A stretch of 11,213 nt of DNA from an uncultured Veillonellaceae bacterium (GTDB lineage Bacteria > Bacillota > Negativicutes > Veillonellales > Dialisteraceae), in the NCBI GenBank assembly GCA_958439155.1, contig CAUBUJ010000049.1, positions 1 through 11,213 on the forward strand, read 5' to 3'. A program made the position numbers and the translations under genes. Position 1 is the stretch's first letter. Each line of letters starts with the position of its first letter. Shown piece after piece: positions 1 through 7,972 of the stretch. Under the pieces are notes generated by a model, which was given only the letters and a program-made list of their open reading frames with translations, made no database searches and was not told where the DNA came from.

Positions 1-1
1 C

Positions 2-64
2 ATCATGAAGCTGGAACCCCGCAAAGGCGACGCTGCTCTCCGTGTCATCATCGAATTGGTGTAA
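2..64 (+). CDS. 3' end of an unidentified gene
   Basis: An open frame enters from the left edge and ends in TAA at 62-64. The visible 20 residues end in ...LEPRKGDAALRVIIELV. This is too short to name a family. The frame is supported mainly by the strong terminator that starts two bases after the stop codon. Its product and length are unknown from this window. Confidence 0.55.
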   Translation: MMKLEPRKGDAALRVIIELV

Positions 65-65
65 A

Positions 66-110
66 AGACAATAAAAAAACGCATCTTCGCGATGCGTTTT
101 TTTATTGTCT
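66..110. terminator. Bidirectional rho-independent terminator
   Basis: The arms 66-85 and 91-110 are perfectly complementary over 20 bp around a 5-nt loop, TTCGC. The lower stem is A7 on the left and T7 on the right, so either strand gives a GC-rich hairpin (CGCATC/GATGCG) followed by a U-tract. It lies between the stop of the + strand gene at 64 and the stop of the - strand binding-protein gene at 157, so it probably terminates both convergent transcripts. Confidence 0.93.
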
Positions 111-156
111 CGAAAAATTTTTCATGGACGGCTCCCCTGAAGGAGGGCCGCAGTGT

Positions 157-1140
157 TTATTCTTTATGAAGGTCTTCCGCGATCCGCTGGAGGGCATCTA
201 CCGTGCGTACGCCAGGGGTGATTTCCGAAAGCTTCACCCGGATGAAATGATTATTCTTTACCGCATTGACTGTGGCGAGCTGCGGGTTGGCTTTGATTTT
301 TTCTACCTTTTTCTGGAAGTCATCATCATTGCGGATGCTCACGCCATAGTCTACGACAATGATGTAGTCCGGGTTGGCGGCAACCACATTTTCCCAGCTC
401 GTCTTCGCCCAGGTCTTTTCCACGCCGGTGCCGCTCATCACATTGTCGGCGCCGATCATTTTCAGTACGTTCGTGGTATATCCTTCAAAAGCGGTGAAAG
501 GATCCTTGTCTTCCGAATCGAAAACGAAGACTTTCTTATGGGGCAGATCTTTGATCTTATTCTGCACGTCGGCAAGCTTTTTCTTTTCCGATGCCACCCA
601 GGTATCCGCTTTGTCTTTGGCGCCAAAAATTTCGCCGAGCTTTTCCATGTCGCCAAAGAGCGTATTTAGATCCGCTTTCGTAGACTGCATGGAATCTGGA
701 ACAAAGATGGGGATATTCTGCGATTCGATCTGCGCTGCTGGAATTCCTCTCTTCGTGAAAGGCACTTCCCATCCAGTGACGAAGTCCGGCTTCACGGACA
801 TCAATTTTTCATAGGACGGCCATTTTTCCGCCAGCACCGGTACCTTGTCATAGGCTGCCTGGAGCGGTTCATAAATGTCTTCTTCTTTGAACGCAGTGCC
901 GGCCATCTGCTTTTCCAGGCCCAGGGCGAGCATCATTTCCGTGGTAGCCTGTGACATGGAGACGGCGTGCTTCGGCGGTGCGGTTACTTTGAAATCGGTG
1001 GTCTTTCCATCAAGTGTCTCCTGCCAGGTCACAGCAGGTGCAGCCGACGAGGCGGGCGCTTTTTTCTCTCCTCCGCATCCGGCCAGCACGAGCGCGGAAA
1101 TGGCGCAGGCAGCGCAAATCAGGTATTTCTTTTTGTACAT
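157..1140 (-). CDS. ABC importer substrate-binding lipoprotein (FepB/BtuF-like)
   Basis: Extracytoplasmic binding protein of 327 aa. It should capture an iron complex, heme, cobalamin or similar chelate and deliver it to the permease encoded upstream in the same operon. The N-terminus is a lipoprotein signal: a basic MYKKK start, a hydrophobic stretch, then lipobox LVLAGC with the lipidated cysteine at residue 22. A short Ala/Ser/Pro-rich linker follows. The body has class III binding-protein features, such as AVSMSQATTEMMLALGL near residues 59-75, the KPDFVTGW region, and ANPDYIIVVDYG near the C-terminal lobe. The start is set by AGGAGGT at 1146-1152, which overlaps the stop of the ATPase gene 11 nt upstream. 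Substrate specificity cannot be read from the sequence. It resembles the 'FecB/F420-0-type' annotation group as much as true BtuF. It is the last gene of the operon and ends before the shared terminator. Confidence 0.9.
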   Translation of the reverse strand: MYKKKYLICAACAISALVLAGCGGEKKAPASSAAPAVTWQETLDGKTTDFKVTAPPKHAVSMSQATTEMMLALGLEKQMAGTAFKEEDIYEPLQAAYDKVPVLAEKWPSYEKLMSVKPDFVTGWEVPFTKRGIPAAQIESQNIPIFVPDSMQSTKADLNTLFGDMEKLGEIFGAKDKADTWVASEKKKLADVQNKIKDLPHKKVFVFDSEDKDPFTAFEGYTTNVLKMIGADNVMSGTGVEKTWAKTSWENVVAANPDYIIVVDYGVSIRNDDDFQKKVEKIKANPQLATVNAVKNNHFIRVKLSEITPGVRTVDALQRIAEDLHKE

Positions 1141-1151
1141 GGTCTACCTCC

Positions 1152-1901
1152 TCAGTAGTATATGTAATGCCGGCCGTTGTGGCAGGCGGTATAAAAGGGC
1201 ACATCAAACAGCATCTCCAGATTTTCCGGCGTCATGAGTTCTTCCGTCTTTCCCGCAGCGAGGAGGCGGCCTTCTTTCATGAGAAGGACCTGGTCACAGT
1301 AACGCCGCGCCAGGGACAGATCATGAAGGACAATGACTGCGGTCCCTTCGAAATGACGGAGTTCCTCCATGAGAGCGATTTTGTATTTCACATCCAGGTG
1401 ATTCGTAGGCTCATCAAGAAGAAGCAGTTCCGGTTCCTGGGCGAGGGTCTTGGCGATCCATACACGCTGCCGCTCCCCGCCAGACATGGCGCCGATCGCT
1501 TTCCCCATGAGCGGGGCTGCCCCTGTTTTTTTCATCATCGCCATGGCCACATCCCGGTCATGGGCTGTGTAGTCCTGGAAACGCTCCTTATAGGGATAAC
1601 GTCCCATGAGGACCACATCTTCCGCGAGGAGTGAAGGCGACGGCTCTTCCCGCTGCTGCGCCATGACGGCTACTGTACGGGCATAGGTCTTGCGGTTGAT
1701 CGACTCAGCGGGGATATCGTTCAGAAAAATAGCATTTCTTGAAGGAAGGCGCCGGGAAATGTGGGCGAGGAGCGTCGATTTGCCGCACCCATTGGGACCG
1801 ATGATCCCGGTGAGGCTCTTTCCTTCAGCGGAAAAGGAAATATCATGGAGGATCTCACGCCCGCCGATGACGCAGGACAGGTTTTTCATAGAAAGCTTCA
1901 T
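1152..1901 (-). CDS. ABC importer ATP-binding protein (FecE/BtuD-like)
   Basis: Cytoplasmic ATPase of 249 aa that drives chelate import through the FecCD-type permease. The motifs are complete: Walker A GPNGCGKST (35-43), Q-loop QQ at 82-83, signature MSGGERQRVWIAKTL (139-153), Walker B LLLLDEP with D163/E164, D-loop NHLD (167-170), and switch His193 in VLHD. The length is normal for the family. The GRYPY segment after the Q-loop is typical of siderophore and cobalamin importers. The ATG at 1901 overlaps the TCA (TGA) stop of the permease as ATGA at 1898-1901, so the two are translationally coupled. An AAGGAG site lies at 1910-1915. Confidence 0.95.
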   Translation of the reverse strand: MKLSMKNLSCVIGGREILHDISFSAEGKSLTGIIGPNGCGKSTLLAHISRRLPSRNAIFLNDIPAESINRKTYARTVAVMAQQREEPSPSLLAEDVVLMGRYPYKERFQDYTAHDRDVAMAMMKKTGAAPLMGKAIGAMSGGERQRVWIAKTLAQEPELLLLDEPTNHLDVKYKIALMEELRHFEGTAVIVLHDLSLARRYCDQVLLMKEGRLLAAGKTEELMTPENLEMLFDVPFYTACHNGRHYIYY

Positions 1902-2914
1902 AGTTCTTTCTCCTTCCTGCAGACGATCCAGATAAATACAGGGGCACCGCAGAACGCGGTGAGCACGCCAATAGGGACTTCTTCCGGCGCAAAGAGGGAT
2001 CGGGATAAAATATCTGCCCAGACCATGACGAGCGCCCCAAGAACAAAGGAAAAGGGAATGAGCCGCCTGTGAGAGGGGCCTGCGAAGGCTCTGGCGATGT
2101 GAGGCACGATGAGCCCGACAAACCCGATGATGCCCGCTTTGGACACGAGCACCGCCACAGCTGCGGAAGAGAGAAGCACCGCTGCCAGCTGGAGCCGCTT
2201 CACCGAGAGGCCCAGGTGACGCGCTTCATCGCTCCCGAGAAGCATGAGATCCAGATCCTGCCGGAGAAAATAAACGCAGAGGCAAAGCACCGCTGCGGTG
2301 ACCGCTGTTTCGGGAAGATCTTTCCACTGCATGCCGGAGAGACTTCCCAGAAGCCAGAACATGGCGCTCCGCACCTGGCTCTCATTCTGCGCATTGTAAA
2401 TGATGAGCATCGTCGCGGCGGAAAAGAAAGCGGAAATGCCCATGCCGATGAGCACGAGACGGACAGCGCTGGCACTGCGTCCGGTGAAGCATACCACGAG
2501 GAACGTCGCCGCAGCGGCGCCGAGAAATGCTCCGGCAGGCACATTGTAAGGATCCAGGAAAGAGAGCCATCCTGCGGTGATGGCTGCTACCGCTCCCGTG
2601 CTGGCGCCGGAAGATACCCCCAATACATAGGGGTCGGACAAATCATTGCGCGTTACCGTCTGGAGGATCAGTCCGCACAGTGCAAGGCCGATGCCGCAGA
2701 GCGCCGCAAAGAGTGTCCGCGGCAGGCGGATGTCCCAGAGAATGGTATCTGATGGGGCCGCGCCGGAGCTTCCGGTGAGAATGGCCGCTGCCCGCGTTGC
2801 TGTCTCGCCGGGAGGAATCCATACGGAGCCAAAGGCGGGGGACACAGCGATGCTGAGCAGAAGCAGCGCGGCAAGAAAGAAAAAGAGCATCCATACACGG
2901 GCAGGTGAGTTCAT
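1898..2914 (-). CDS. FecCD-family ABC importer permease
   Basis: Integral inner-membrane permease of 338 aa with about ten hydrophobic helices. It forms the homodimeric channel for iron-chelate, heme or cobalamin import. Family signatures include RLPRTLFAALCGIGLALCGL, SDPYVLGVSSGA near residues 93-104, and the ATPase-coupling and late-helix region GIIGFVGLIVPHIAR followed by EEVPIGVLTAFCGAPVFIWI near the C-terminus. It is the first gene of the three-gene operon. CTCCTTT at 2920-2926 (AAAGGAG on the coding strand), 5 nt from the ATG, sets the start. Only one permease is encoded, as in Btu/Fhu-like systems that work as homodimers. Confidence 0.95.
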   Translation of the reverse strand: MNSPARVWMLFFFLAALLLLSIAVSPAFGSVWIPPGETATRAAAILTGSSGAAPSDTILWDIRLPRTLFAALCGIGLALCGLILQTVTRNDLSDPYVLGVSSGASTGAVAAITAGWLSFLDPYNVPAGAFLGAAAATFLVVCFTGRSASAVRLVLIGMGISAFFSAATMLIIYNAQNESQVRSAMFWLLGSLSGMQWKDLPETAVTAAVLCLCVYFLRQDLDLMLLGSDEARHLGLSVKRLQLAAVLLSSAAVAVLVSKAGIIGFVGLIVPHIARAFAGPSHRRLIPFSFVLGALVMVWADILSRSLFAPEEVPIGVLTAFCGAPVFIWIVCRKEKEL

Positions 2915-2957
2915 AGCCGCTCCTTTGCGAAAAATGAGGGAAAATCAGGGCGTCTAT

Positions 2958-2963
2958 ATTATA
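2958..2963 (-). promoter_or_regulatory. Candidate -10 element for the importer operon
   Basis: On the - strand the segment reads TATAAT, 44 nt before the permease start codon, in an AT-rich stretch. I found no convincing TTGACA at 16-18 nt spacing, only a T-rich stretch. No clear Fur box or cobalamin riboswitch is visible in the 202-bp intergenic region. Confidence 0.45.
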
Positions 2964-2985
2964 TTAGAAAAATCATAAAATAAAA

Positions 2986-3041
2986 AGCACTTTCCTATAA
3001 GGACATATAGAGGGACATAAATAAAAATCTCATCAAGTGCT
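2986..3041. repeat. Inverted repeat enclosing a direct repeat between divergent operons
   Basis: AGCACTT (2986-2992) and AAGTGCT (3035-3041) are perfect inverted copies 42 nt apart. Between them GGACATA occurs twice, at 3001-3007 and 3013-3019, a 12-bp period. The position is upstream of the importer operon's candidate -10 and upstream of nfo, so an operator role is plausible. The protein that would bind it is unknown. Confidence 0.4.
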
Positions 3042-3074
3042 AAGGATGGGGGCAGGAAGAAAAAAACAGACCCA

Positions 3075-3083
3075 TGTTATAAT
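3075..3083 (+). promoter_or_regulatory. Extended -10 promoter of nfo-sbcD-sbcC
   Basis: TGTTATAAT gives a perfect TATAAT hexamer (3078-3083) with the upstream TGn of an extended -10. No good -35 is seen at the normal distance, which an extended -10 can tolerate. It lies 34 nt before the preferred nfo start and is the only strong + strand promoter candidate before the repair genes. Confidence 0.6.
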
Positions 3084-3116
3084 ACAGGCATAGGAATTTA
3101 TCGATAAGGAGAAATG

Positions 3117-3953
3117 ATGTTTATTATCGGCTGTCATCTGTCTGTATCCAAAGGGTATCTGGCCATGGCGAAGGAAGCGACCGCCATCGGCGCCAATACC
3201 TTTCAGTTTTTCCCGCGCAATCCCCGGGGAGGCGCGTCCAAGCCGCTCGATGCCTCTGATGTGGAAGGGCTTCGCCAGTGGATGGAGGCGTACCATTTCG
3301 GGCCCATTCTCTGCCACGGCGCCTATACCATGAACGGCGCCGCGGCCAAGGATTCCGTGCGGGATTTTGCCTGGCGGGCCATCCGGGAAGACCTGGCCAA
3401 GGCAGGGGAGCTTCCCCACTGCCTATACAATTTTCATCCCGGTTCCCATGTAGGGCAGGGCGCGGAAGCTGTCATTCCCAAGATCGCGGATATGCTGAAT
3501 TACGCCATGGACCAGGATCCCATCCCGCCCTTTGTGCTGATTGAAACGATGGCAGGAAAGGGCACGGAAGTGGGACGCACCTTCGAGGAACTGGCCGCCA
3601 TCATAGACCGGGTGGAACGGAAAGACCGTGTCGGGGTCTGCCTCGATACATGCCATGTGTACGACGCAGGCTATGATATCGTCCATGACCTCTCCGGCGT
3701 GCTCGCCCATTTCGATGAAGTGATCGGCCTTTCCCGGCTCAAAGCGGTTCACCTCAATGATGATAAAAATCCCATGGGGAGCCATAAGGACCGGCATGAA
3801 AAAATTGGGGAAGGCACCATCGGCGTTGCAGCGTTCCGGCGGATCATCAATGAGCCCCGCCTGCGGGATCTGCCATTCTATCTGGAGACACCCAATGACA
3901 GGGACGGCTATATCCGGGAAATCGCCATGCTCAAATCCATGCGGGAGGACTGA
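3117..3953 (+). CDS. nfo: Endonuclease IV (AP endonuclease)
   Basis: Zinc-dependent enzyme of 278 aa that cuts the phosphodiester bond 5' to abasic sites in base-excision repair. It is a TIM-barrel of the AP endonuclease 2 family and all expected metal ligands are visible: H67 (CHGAY), H107 (FHPGSH), E143 (LIETMAG), D177 and H180 (CLDTCH), H212 (VHLND), D225 and H227 (KDRHEKIGEG), and E257 (YLETP). Two ATGs occur in tandem at 3114 and 3117. AAGGAG at 3106-3111 is only 2 nt from the first but 5 nt from the second, so the second is preferred. It is the first gene of a repair operon. The sbcD start follows after 43 nt with no terminator between. Confidence 0.95.
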   Translation: MFIIGCHLSVSKGYLAMAKEATAIGANTFQFFPRNPRGGASKPLDASDVEGLRQWMEAYHFGPILCHGAYTMNGAAAKDSVRDFAWRAIREDLAKAGELPHCLYNFHPGSHVGQGAEAVIPKIADMLNYAMDQDPIPPFVLIETMAGKGTEVGRTFEELAAIIDRVERKDRVGVCLDTCHVYDAGYDIVHDLSGVLAHFDEVIGLSRLKAVHLNDDKNPMGSHKDRHEKIGEGTIGVAAFRRIINEPRLRDLPFYLETPNDRDGYIREIAMLKSMRED

Positions 3954-3996
3954 TCCTTTCCCGGCAGCTGTTCTATCGAGACAAGAAGGAGAAAAC

Positions 3997-5148
3997 ATGA
4001 AATTTATCCATACAGCGGACTGGCATCTGGGGAAACTGTTCTACGGGCAGTACCTCACGAGCGAACAGGAGTGGTACCTGAAGCATCAGTTTCTTCCCCT
4101 GTTAGATGAAGAAAAACCGGATGTGGTGCTTCTTGCGGGCGATGTGTACGACCGGTCGGTGCCTCCTGCGGAAGCGGTGGACCTTTTTGACTGGGCCATT
4201 TCAGAAATTGCGGGGGTCCGCCATATTCCGTTCCTCGTGATCAGCGGCAATCACGACAGCGCGGAGCGCCTCTCTTTCGGAAGCCGCCTTTTTGAGTCAT
4301 CCGGACTTTATATGGCGGGGGACCTTTCCCGTCTGGCCGGGCCGGTTTTCCTTTCCGATGAAGCGGGACAGGTCGCCTTTGCACCGCTTCCCTATATTGA
4401 GACAGCCCAGGTGAGGACCGCCCTTTCGAGAGAAGACCTGCGCACCCATGAAGAGGCGGAAAAAGCGCTGTCAGAATGGATGCTCGCCCAGATTCCGGAA
4501 GGGACGCGGCGGATCGCCATCGCCCACGATTTCGTGGCAGCTGCCGGCGTCACTCCGGTGGAATCCGATTCGGAGCGGCCCCTTGCCATTGGCGGAACGG
4601 AAGCGGTGAGCGCTGATATCTTCAAGCCGTACCAGTATACCGCCCTGGGTCATCTTCATGGACCGCAGAAAGCCGGATCGGACCATATCCGCTACAGCGG
4701 CAGCCTCCTGAAATATTCCTTCAGTGAAGAACATCAGAAAAAGGGCGTCATTGTCGGAGACATCGATGGCATGGGGAGGGTATCGGCCCGCTTTGCCGCG
4801 CTCTCCCCCAGGAAGGACGTGCGCACCATCACGGGTACCCTGGAAGAGCTCCTCGCCCGGAATGACCCGGCGCCGGAAGATTTCCTGCAGGCCGACCTCA
4901 TGGACGAGTCGCCCAGGCCGAATGTGATGGACCGTCTCCGGGACAGGTACCCCAATATGATGGCCATCCGTACCCATTTCCATTTCAGGGAAGATGACGG
5001 AGACCGGAAGATGGCCAGGGAAAAAGTGGGAATGATTGATATGGTACAGGCTTTTTCTGAAAAATTCCGGGACGGGCGCCGCCTCACTGACGGGGAAGAG
5101 GCTCTCTTCAAAGTGGTTATGAAAGAAATGGGGGAAAACGCCTTATGA
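3997..5148 (+). CDS. sbcD: Exonuclease subunit SbcD (Mre11-like nuclease)
   Basis: Metallophosphoesterase nuclease of 383 aa. With SbcC it trims protein-blocked double-strand ends and cleaves DNA hairpins and cruciforms. The phosphoesterase motifs are in order: D8 and H10 (TADWHLG), D49 (LAGDVYD), N85/H86 (SGNHDS), H177 (IAHDF), and H219/H221 (GHLHG). The C-terminal cap region follows, near the usual family length of about 380-400 aa. The frame is open further upstream into nfo, but AAGGAG at 3986-3991 placed 5 nt before ATG 3997, and the conserved MKFIHTADWHLG start, fix the N-terminus. The stop overlaps the sbcC start as ATGA. Confidence 0.96.
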   Translation: MKFIHTADWHLGKLFYGQYLTSEQEWYLKHQFLPLLDEEKPDVVLLAGDVYDRSVPPAEAVDLFDWAISEIAGVRHIPFLVISGNHDSAERLSFGSRLFESSGLYMAGDLSRLAGPVFLSDEAGQVAFAPLPYIETAQVRTALSREDLRTHEEAEKALSEWMLAQIPEGTRRIAIAHDFVAAAGVTPVESDSERPLAIGGTEAVSADIFKPYQYTALGHLHGPQKAGSDHIRYSGSLLKYSFSEEHQKKGVIVGDIDGMGRVSARFAALSPRKDVRTITGTLEELLARNDPAPEDFLQADLMDESPRPNVMDRLRDRYPNMMAIRTHFHFREDDGDRKMAREKVGMIDMVQAFSEKFRDGRRLTDGEEALFKVVMKEMGENAL

Positions 5149-7775
5149 AACCACTGCAGCTTATGATGTCCGCTTTCGGTCCCTACGCGGGAGAGGTCCA
5201 GCTCGACTTCTCCGCCCTTGGAAAAGAGCGGCTCTTCCTCATCTGCGGCCCTACCGGCGCGGGAAAGACCACCATTCTTGACGCCATGTGCTACGCCCTC
5301 TACGGAGACACCAGCGGCGGGGCGAGAAGCGGCGCAGGTCTCCGCAGCGATTACGCCGACCCGGGCCGGCTCACCTTCGTGAAATTCACCTTCACCGTAG
5401 GAAAGCGGACCTACCGGATGGAGCGCATCCCGGACCAGCTGCGTCCGTCGAAACGGAAAAACGGCGGCATGGTGCCGCAGAAGATGGAGTCTGCTCTTTA
5501 TGAAATTCTGCCGGATGGGACGGAAAAACTCATATCCGCCAAGCAGACATCGCAGGAAGCAGAGCGCCTGCTCGGCGTGGGGATCGGCCAGTTCCGCCAG
5601 ATCATCCTGATTCCCCAGGGGGATTTCCGCCAGCTTCTCCTGGCGGACTCCAATCGCCGGCAGGAAATCATGCAGAAGCTCTTCCATACAGAGAAATATG
5701 CGGATCTTCAGAGCCGGCTGAGCCAGAAGAGCGCCGAACTCCTGGCCGAGTGGAATGACGGCATGAAACGTCTCGAGACACTGCTTGAGCCGTACGGAGC
5801 GGAGAGTCGGAAAGACCTCCTGGAAAAACTGGGCGCGGCGAAAAAAGAAAAAGCCGCCGCGGAAGCACAGCTCGCCAAAGCGGCAGCGGCACAGAAAAAA
5901 TTCCATACCTCCTATGAGGCGGCGCTGACCCTTTCCAGCGCGTTCGAAAGAATGGACAAGGCCGTAGAGGCATCGAGGGCGCTTGCGGCGGAGAAAGATG
6001 CATATGCTGCCAAGGCGGCCCGGCTGGGCCGGATCAGCGCGGCAGCCCGTCTCCAGGACGCGAAGGAAAATCTGGACCGGACCCTCGCTCAGGGAAAAGA
6101 AAAAAAGAAAGAGCTTGACCAGTGCCGGGAGAAAGAAACGGAGCTTGCCGGGAAGATCCGGGACGCCCGCAAGACGCTGGAAGCGCTGATGGCGGGAAAA
6201 GAAGCGCAGCGGAAACATCTGGAAGAAGCGGCCCGGCTGGAACAGATGGAAGCGCCTGCCGCCGCTTTCGGAGACGCGGAAAAAACCTGTCTTGCCAGTG
6301 AGAAAGCCTCTTCCCAGGCGCGGGAACTCTTCGAGAAAGCCCGGGAAAAGGCGGATCAGGCGGCAAAAGATAAAAAATATACAGCCCAGGCGGCGAAAGC
6401 CATTCGTCATCTCTTCCTTGCGGGACAGGCGGCGTACCTCGCGGCAGGCCTTGCGGAAGGCGTGCCCTGCCCGGTTTGCGGCAGCATCCATCATCCCGCT
6501 CCTGCCGTGCCGGAAGGCGAACTGCCCAAGAAAGAAGACGTAGAAAAAGCGGAGCGGAAAGCAGCCGAAGCGGAGAAAGAAGAGGAACGCCTCCTCAAAA
6601 CAGCGGAAGAAAAGAGGAAAGCTGCGGAACAGGCAGCCGTCGCCGCGGAAAGGGACCGCGCCGCGCTGGAAGCCATCCAGAAGCAGGTTCCTGAAGCATA
6701 CAGGAATGTGAAAGCGCTCCGTCAGACCATAAAAAATATCCGTGACGCCGCCGCAGAATACGAGAAAAATCTCCAGATCGCGCAGGACGAAACGCAGCGC
6801 CTTACCCGGGACTATACGGCGGCGCAGACCGAAGGGAAGACCCTTGCCGCCCAGCGGGAAGAACTGCTCCGCCAGTGGCATGCTGACAGAGATATACTCC
6901 TTGCCAGGGCCCGGGCGGAAGGATTCCGGGACATTGAAGAATTTACCCCTTATTTCAATGACCGGCAGGAAGAACCAGATCTGCGGAAAGAAATTACGGC
7001 CTATGAAGCCGCGGTGAAAGCGGAAGCGGATAAGGCAGCGGCAGAAAAGAAAGCCATCGGCGGCGCGGCCCGGCCCGATATGGACCGGTGGGAACGGGAG
7101 CGGGCGGAAAAAGACCGCGCCGCACAGGACGCTGCCGCCGGCCAGGCCCGGTGGGAGTATGAAGAGAAAAAGCTCACAGACACAGAGAAAGAAACCGCCC
7201 TTCAGGAAAAGAAAAATCAAGAGACCGAAGAAAAATATGGCGTCGCTGCAAGCCTTTCCATGCTCATCGCAGGAAAGACGAGCAAAGTCAATCTGGAACG
7301 GTTCGTCCTGGGCGCCCTCCTGGACGACGTCCTGCGGAAAGCCAATCTCCGTCTGAAAATAATGAGTGCCGGCCGGTACCAGCTCTCCCGGCAGAAAGAA
7401 TCGGAAGACCGGAGAAAAAATACAGGCCTCGATATGGAAGTCTTCGACAACTACACCGGCGCCTGCCGCCCGGCGAATACCCTCTCCGGCGGGGAGACCT
7501 TCCTGGCGTCCCTGTCACTGGCCCTCGGCCTGGCCGACGTGGTCCAGGAATACGCCGGCGGCATCCATCTGGACGCCATGTTCATCGACGAAGGCTTCGG
7601 CACCCTCGACGCGGAATCCCTCGACCTCGCCCTCAAGACCCTCACCAGCCTCCAGGGGAATCACCGCCTCATCGGCATCATCTCCCACGTGGCGGAATTG
7701 GAAGAACGGATTCCCGCCAAACTCCGCATCACCAAGACCGACTGCGGCTCCAGCGCGGCTTTTGAAGTGCGGTAA
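5145..7775 (+). CDS. sbcC: Exonuclease subunit SbcC (Rad50-like ATPase)
   Basis: SMC-like ATPase partner of SbcD, 876 aa. The N-terminal lobe has Walker A GPTGAGKTT (35-43) and Q-loop Q158 (IPQGDFRQ). A long Ala/Glu/Lys-rich coiled coil follows, broken at mid-length by the zinc hook CPVCGSIHHP (C442 and C445), which joins two molecules. The second coil leads to the C-terminal lobe with signature LSGGE (780-784), Walker B MFIDEGFG (D815, E816), the D-loop TLD, and switch His848 (ISHVAEL). It is shorter than the E. coli protein (about 1,050 aa), with the difference in the coils, as is common in Firmicutes. It is translationally coupled to sbcD by a 4-nt overlap and is the last gene of the repair operon. 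Confidence 0.97.
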   Translation: MKPLQLMMSAFGPYAGEVQLDFSALGKERLFLICGPTGAGKTTILDAMCYALYGDTSGGARSGAGLRSDYADPGRLTFVKFTFTVGKRTYRMERIPDQLRPSKRKNGGMVPQKMESALYEILPDGTEKLISAKQTSQEAERLLGVGIGQFRQIILIPQGDFRQLLLADSNRRQEIMQKLFHTEKYADLQSRLSQKSAELLAEWNDGMKRLETLLEPYGAESRKDLLEKLGAAKKEKAAAEAQLAKAAAAQKKFHTSYEAALTLSSAFERMDKAVEASRALAAEKDAYAAKAARLGRISAAARLQDAKENLDRTLAQGKEKKKELDQCREKETELAGKIRDARKTLEALMAGKEAQRKHLEEAARLEQMEAPAAAFGDAEKTCLASEKASSQARELFEKAREKADQAAKDKKYTAQAAKAIRHLFLAGQAAYLAAGLAEGVPCPVCGSIHHPAPAVPEGELPKKEDVEKAERKAAEAEKEEERLLKTAEEKRKAAEQAAVAAERDRAALEAIQKQVPEAYRNVKALRQTIKNIRDAAAEYEKNLQIAQDETQRLTRDYTAAQTEGKTLAAQREELLRQWHADRDILLARARAEGFRDIEEFTPYFNDRQEEPDLRKEITAYEAAVKAEADKAAAEKKAIGGAARPDMDRWERERAEKDRAAQDAAAGQARWEYEEKKLTDTEKETALQEKKNQETEEKYGVAASLSMLIAGKTSKVNLERFVLGALLDDVLRKANLRLKIMSAGRYQLSRQKESEDRRKNTGLDMEVFDNYTGACRPANTLSGGETFLASLSLALGLADVVQEYAGGIHLDAMFIDEGFGTLDAESLDLALKTLTSLQGNHRLIGIISHVAELEERIPAKLRITKTDCGSSAAFEVR

Positions 7776-7857
7776 GAGAATTTCCGAAGAAAGGGACAGG
7801 GAAAGGAAGTTCCGTGTCAATCATCGTGGTCAAAGATGGTGCATCATTTCGACGCGG

Positions 7858-7885
7858 GTCAAAGGTCTGAGGTCTAAGGTGGACG
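7858..7885 (+). repeat. Heptanucleotide mini-array GTCTRAG
   Basis: Consecutive 7-bp units read GTCAAAG, GTCTGAG, GTCTAAG, then a decayed GTGGACG. The two central units differ at one base. It lies in the non-coding gap between sbcC and the next gene. It is one of four short 7-bp arrays of different sequence within about 1 kb. Confidence 0.6.
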
Positions 7886-7908
7886 GCGCGTCATGGGAGC
7901 GGAGTCTC

Positions 7909-7956
7909 GATAGGGAAGCGGAAAAAGAGAGAGCGCTCCCCGTTTCCCTATCTTTT
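7909..7956 (+). terminator. Terminator-like hairpin after sbcC
   Basis: The arms 7909-7921 and 7940-7952 pair over 13 bp with one G-U. The 18-nt loop contains the palindrome GAGCGCTC. A short T4 follows at 7953-7956. It could end the nfo-sbcD-sbcC transcript, but it also stops only 20 nt before the next start codon, so it would be in the 5' leader of any transcript of that gene. Confidence 0.5.
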
Positions 7957-7972
7957 CATCAGGAGGCAATGT

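Noticed and set aside
2915..3116. Cobalamin riboswitch or Fur box controlling the importer
   Set aside because: The region is short and AT-rich and contains neither a B12-box-like core nor a recognisable Fur palindrome.
3757..3996. N-terminal extension of sbcD by 80 codons
   Set aside because: It overlaps nfo in another frame, and the conserved SbcD start and RBS both point to 3997.
4734..7220. Very long open frame (828 codons) on the - strand opposite sbcD and sbcC
   Set aside because: It is antisense to two fully motif-complete genes, has a low-complexity Phe/Arg/Gly-rich translation that mirrors Ala/Glu/Lys-rich coiled-coil codons, and has no RBS or domain.
7789..7810. Purine-rich hexamer-like run (AGGGAC, AGGGAA, AGGAAG) after sbcC
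   Set aside because: Low-complexity purine sequence; agreement among units is weak and the period is ambiguous, so I did not count it with the heptanucleotide arrays.
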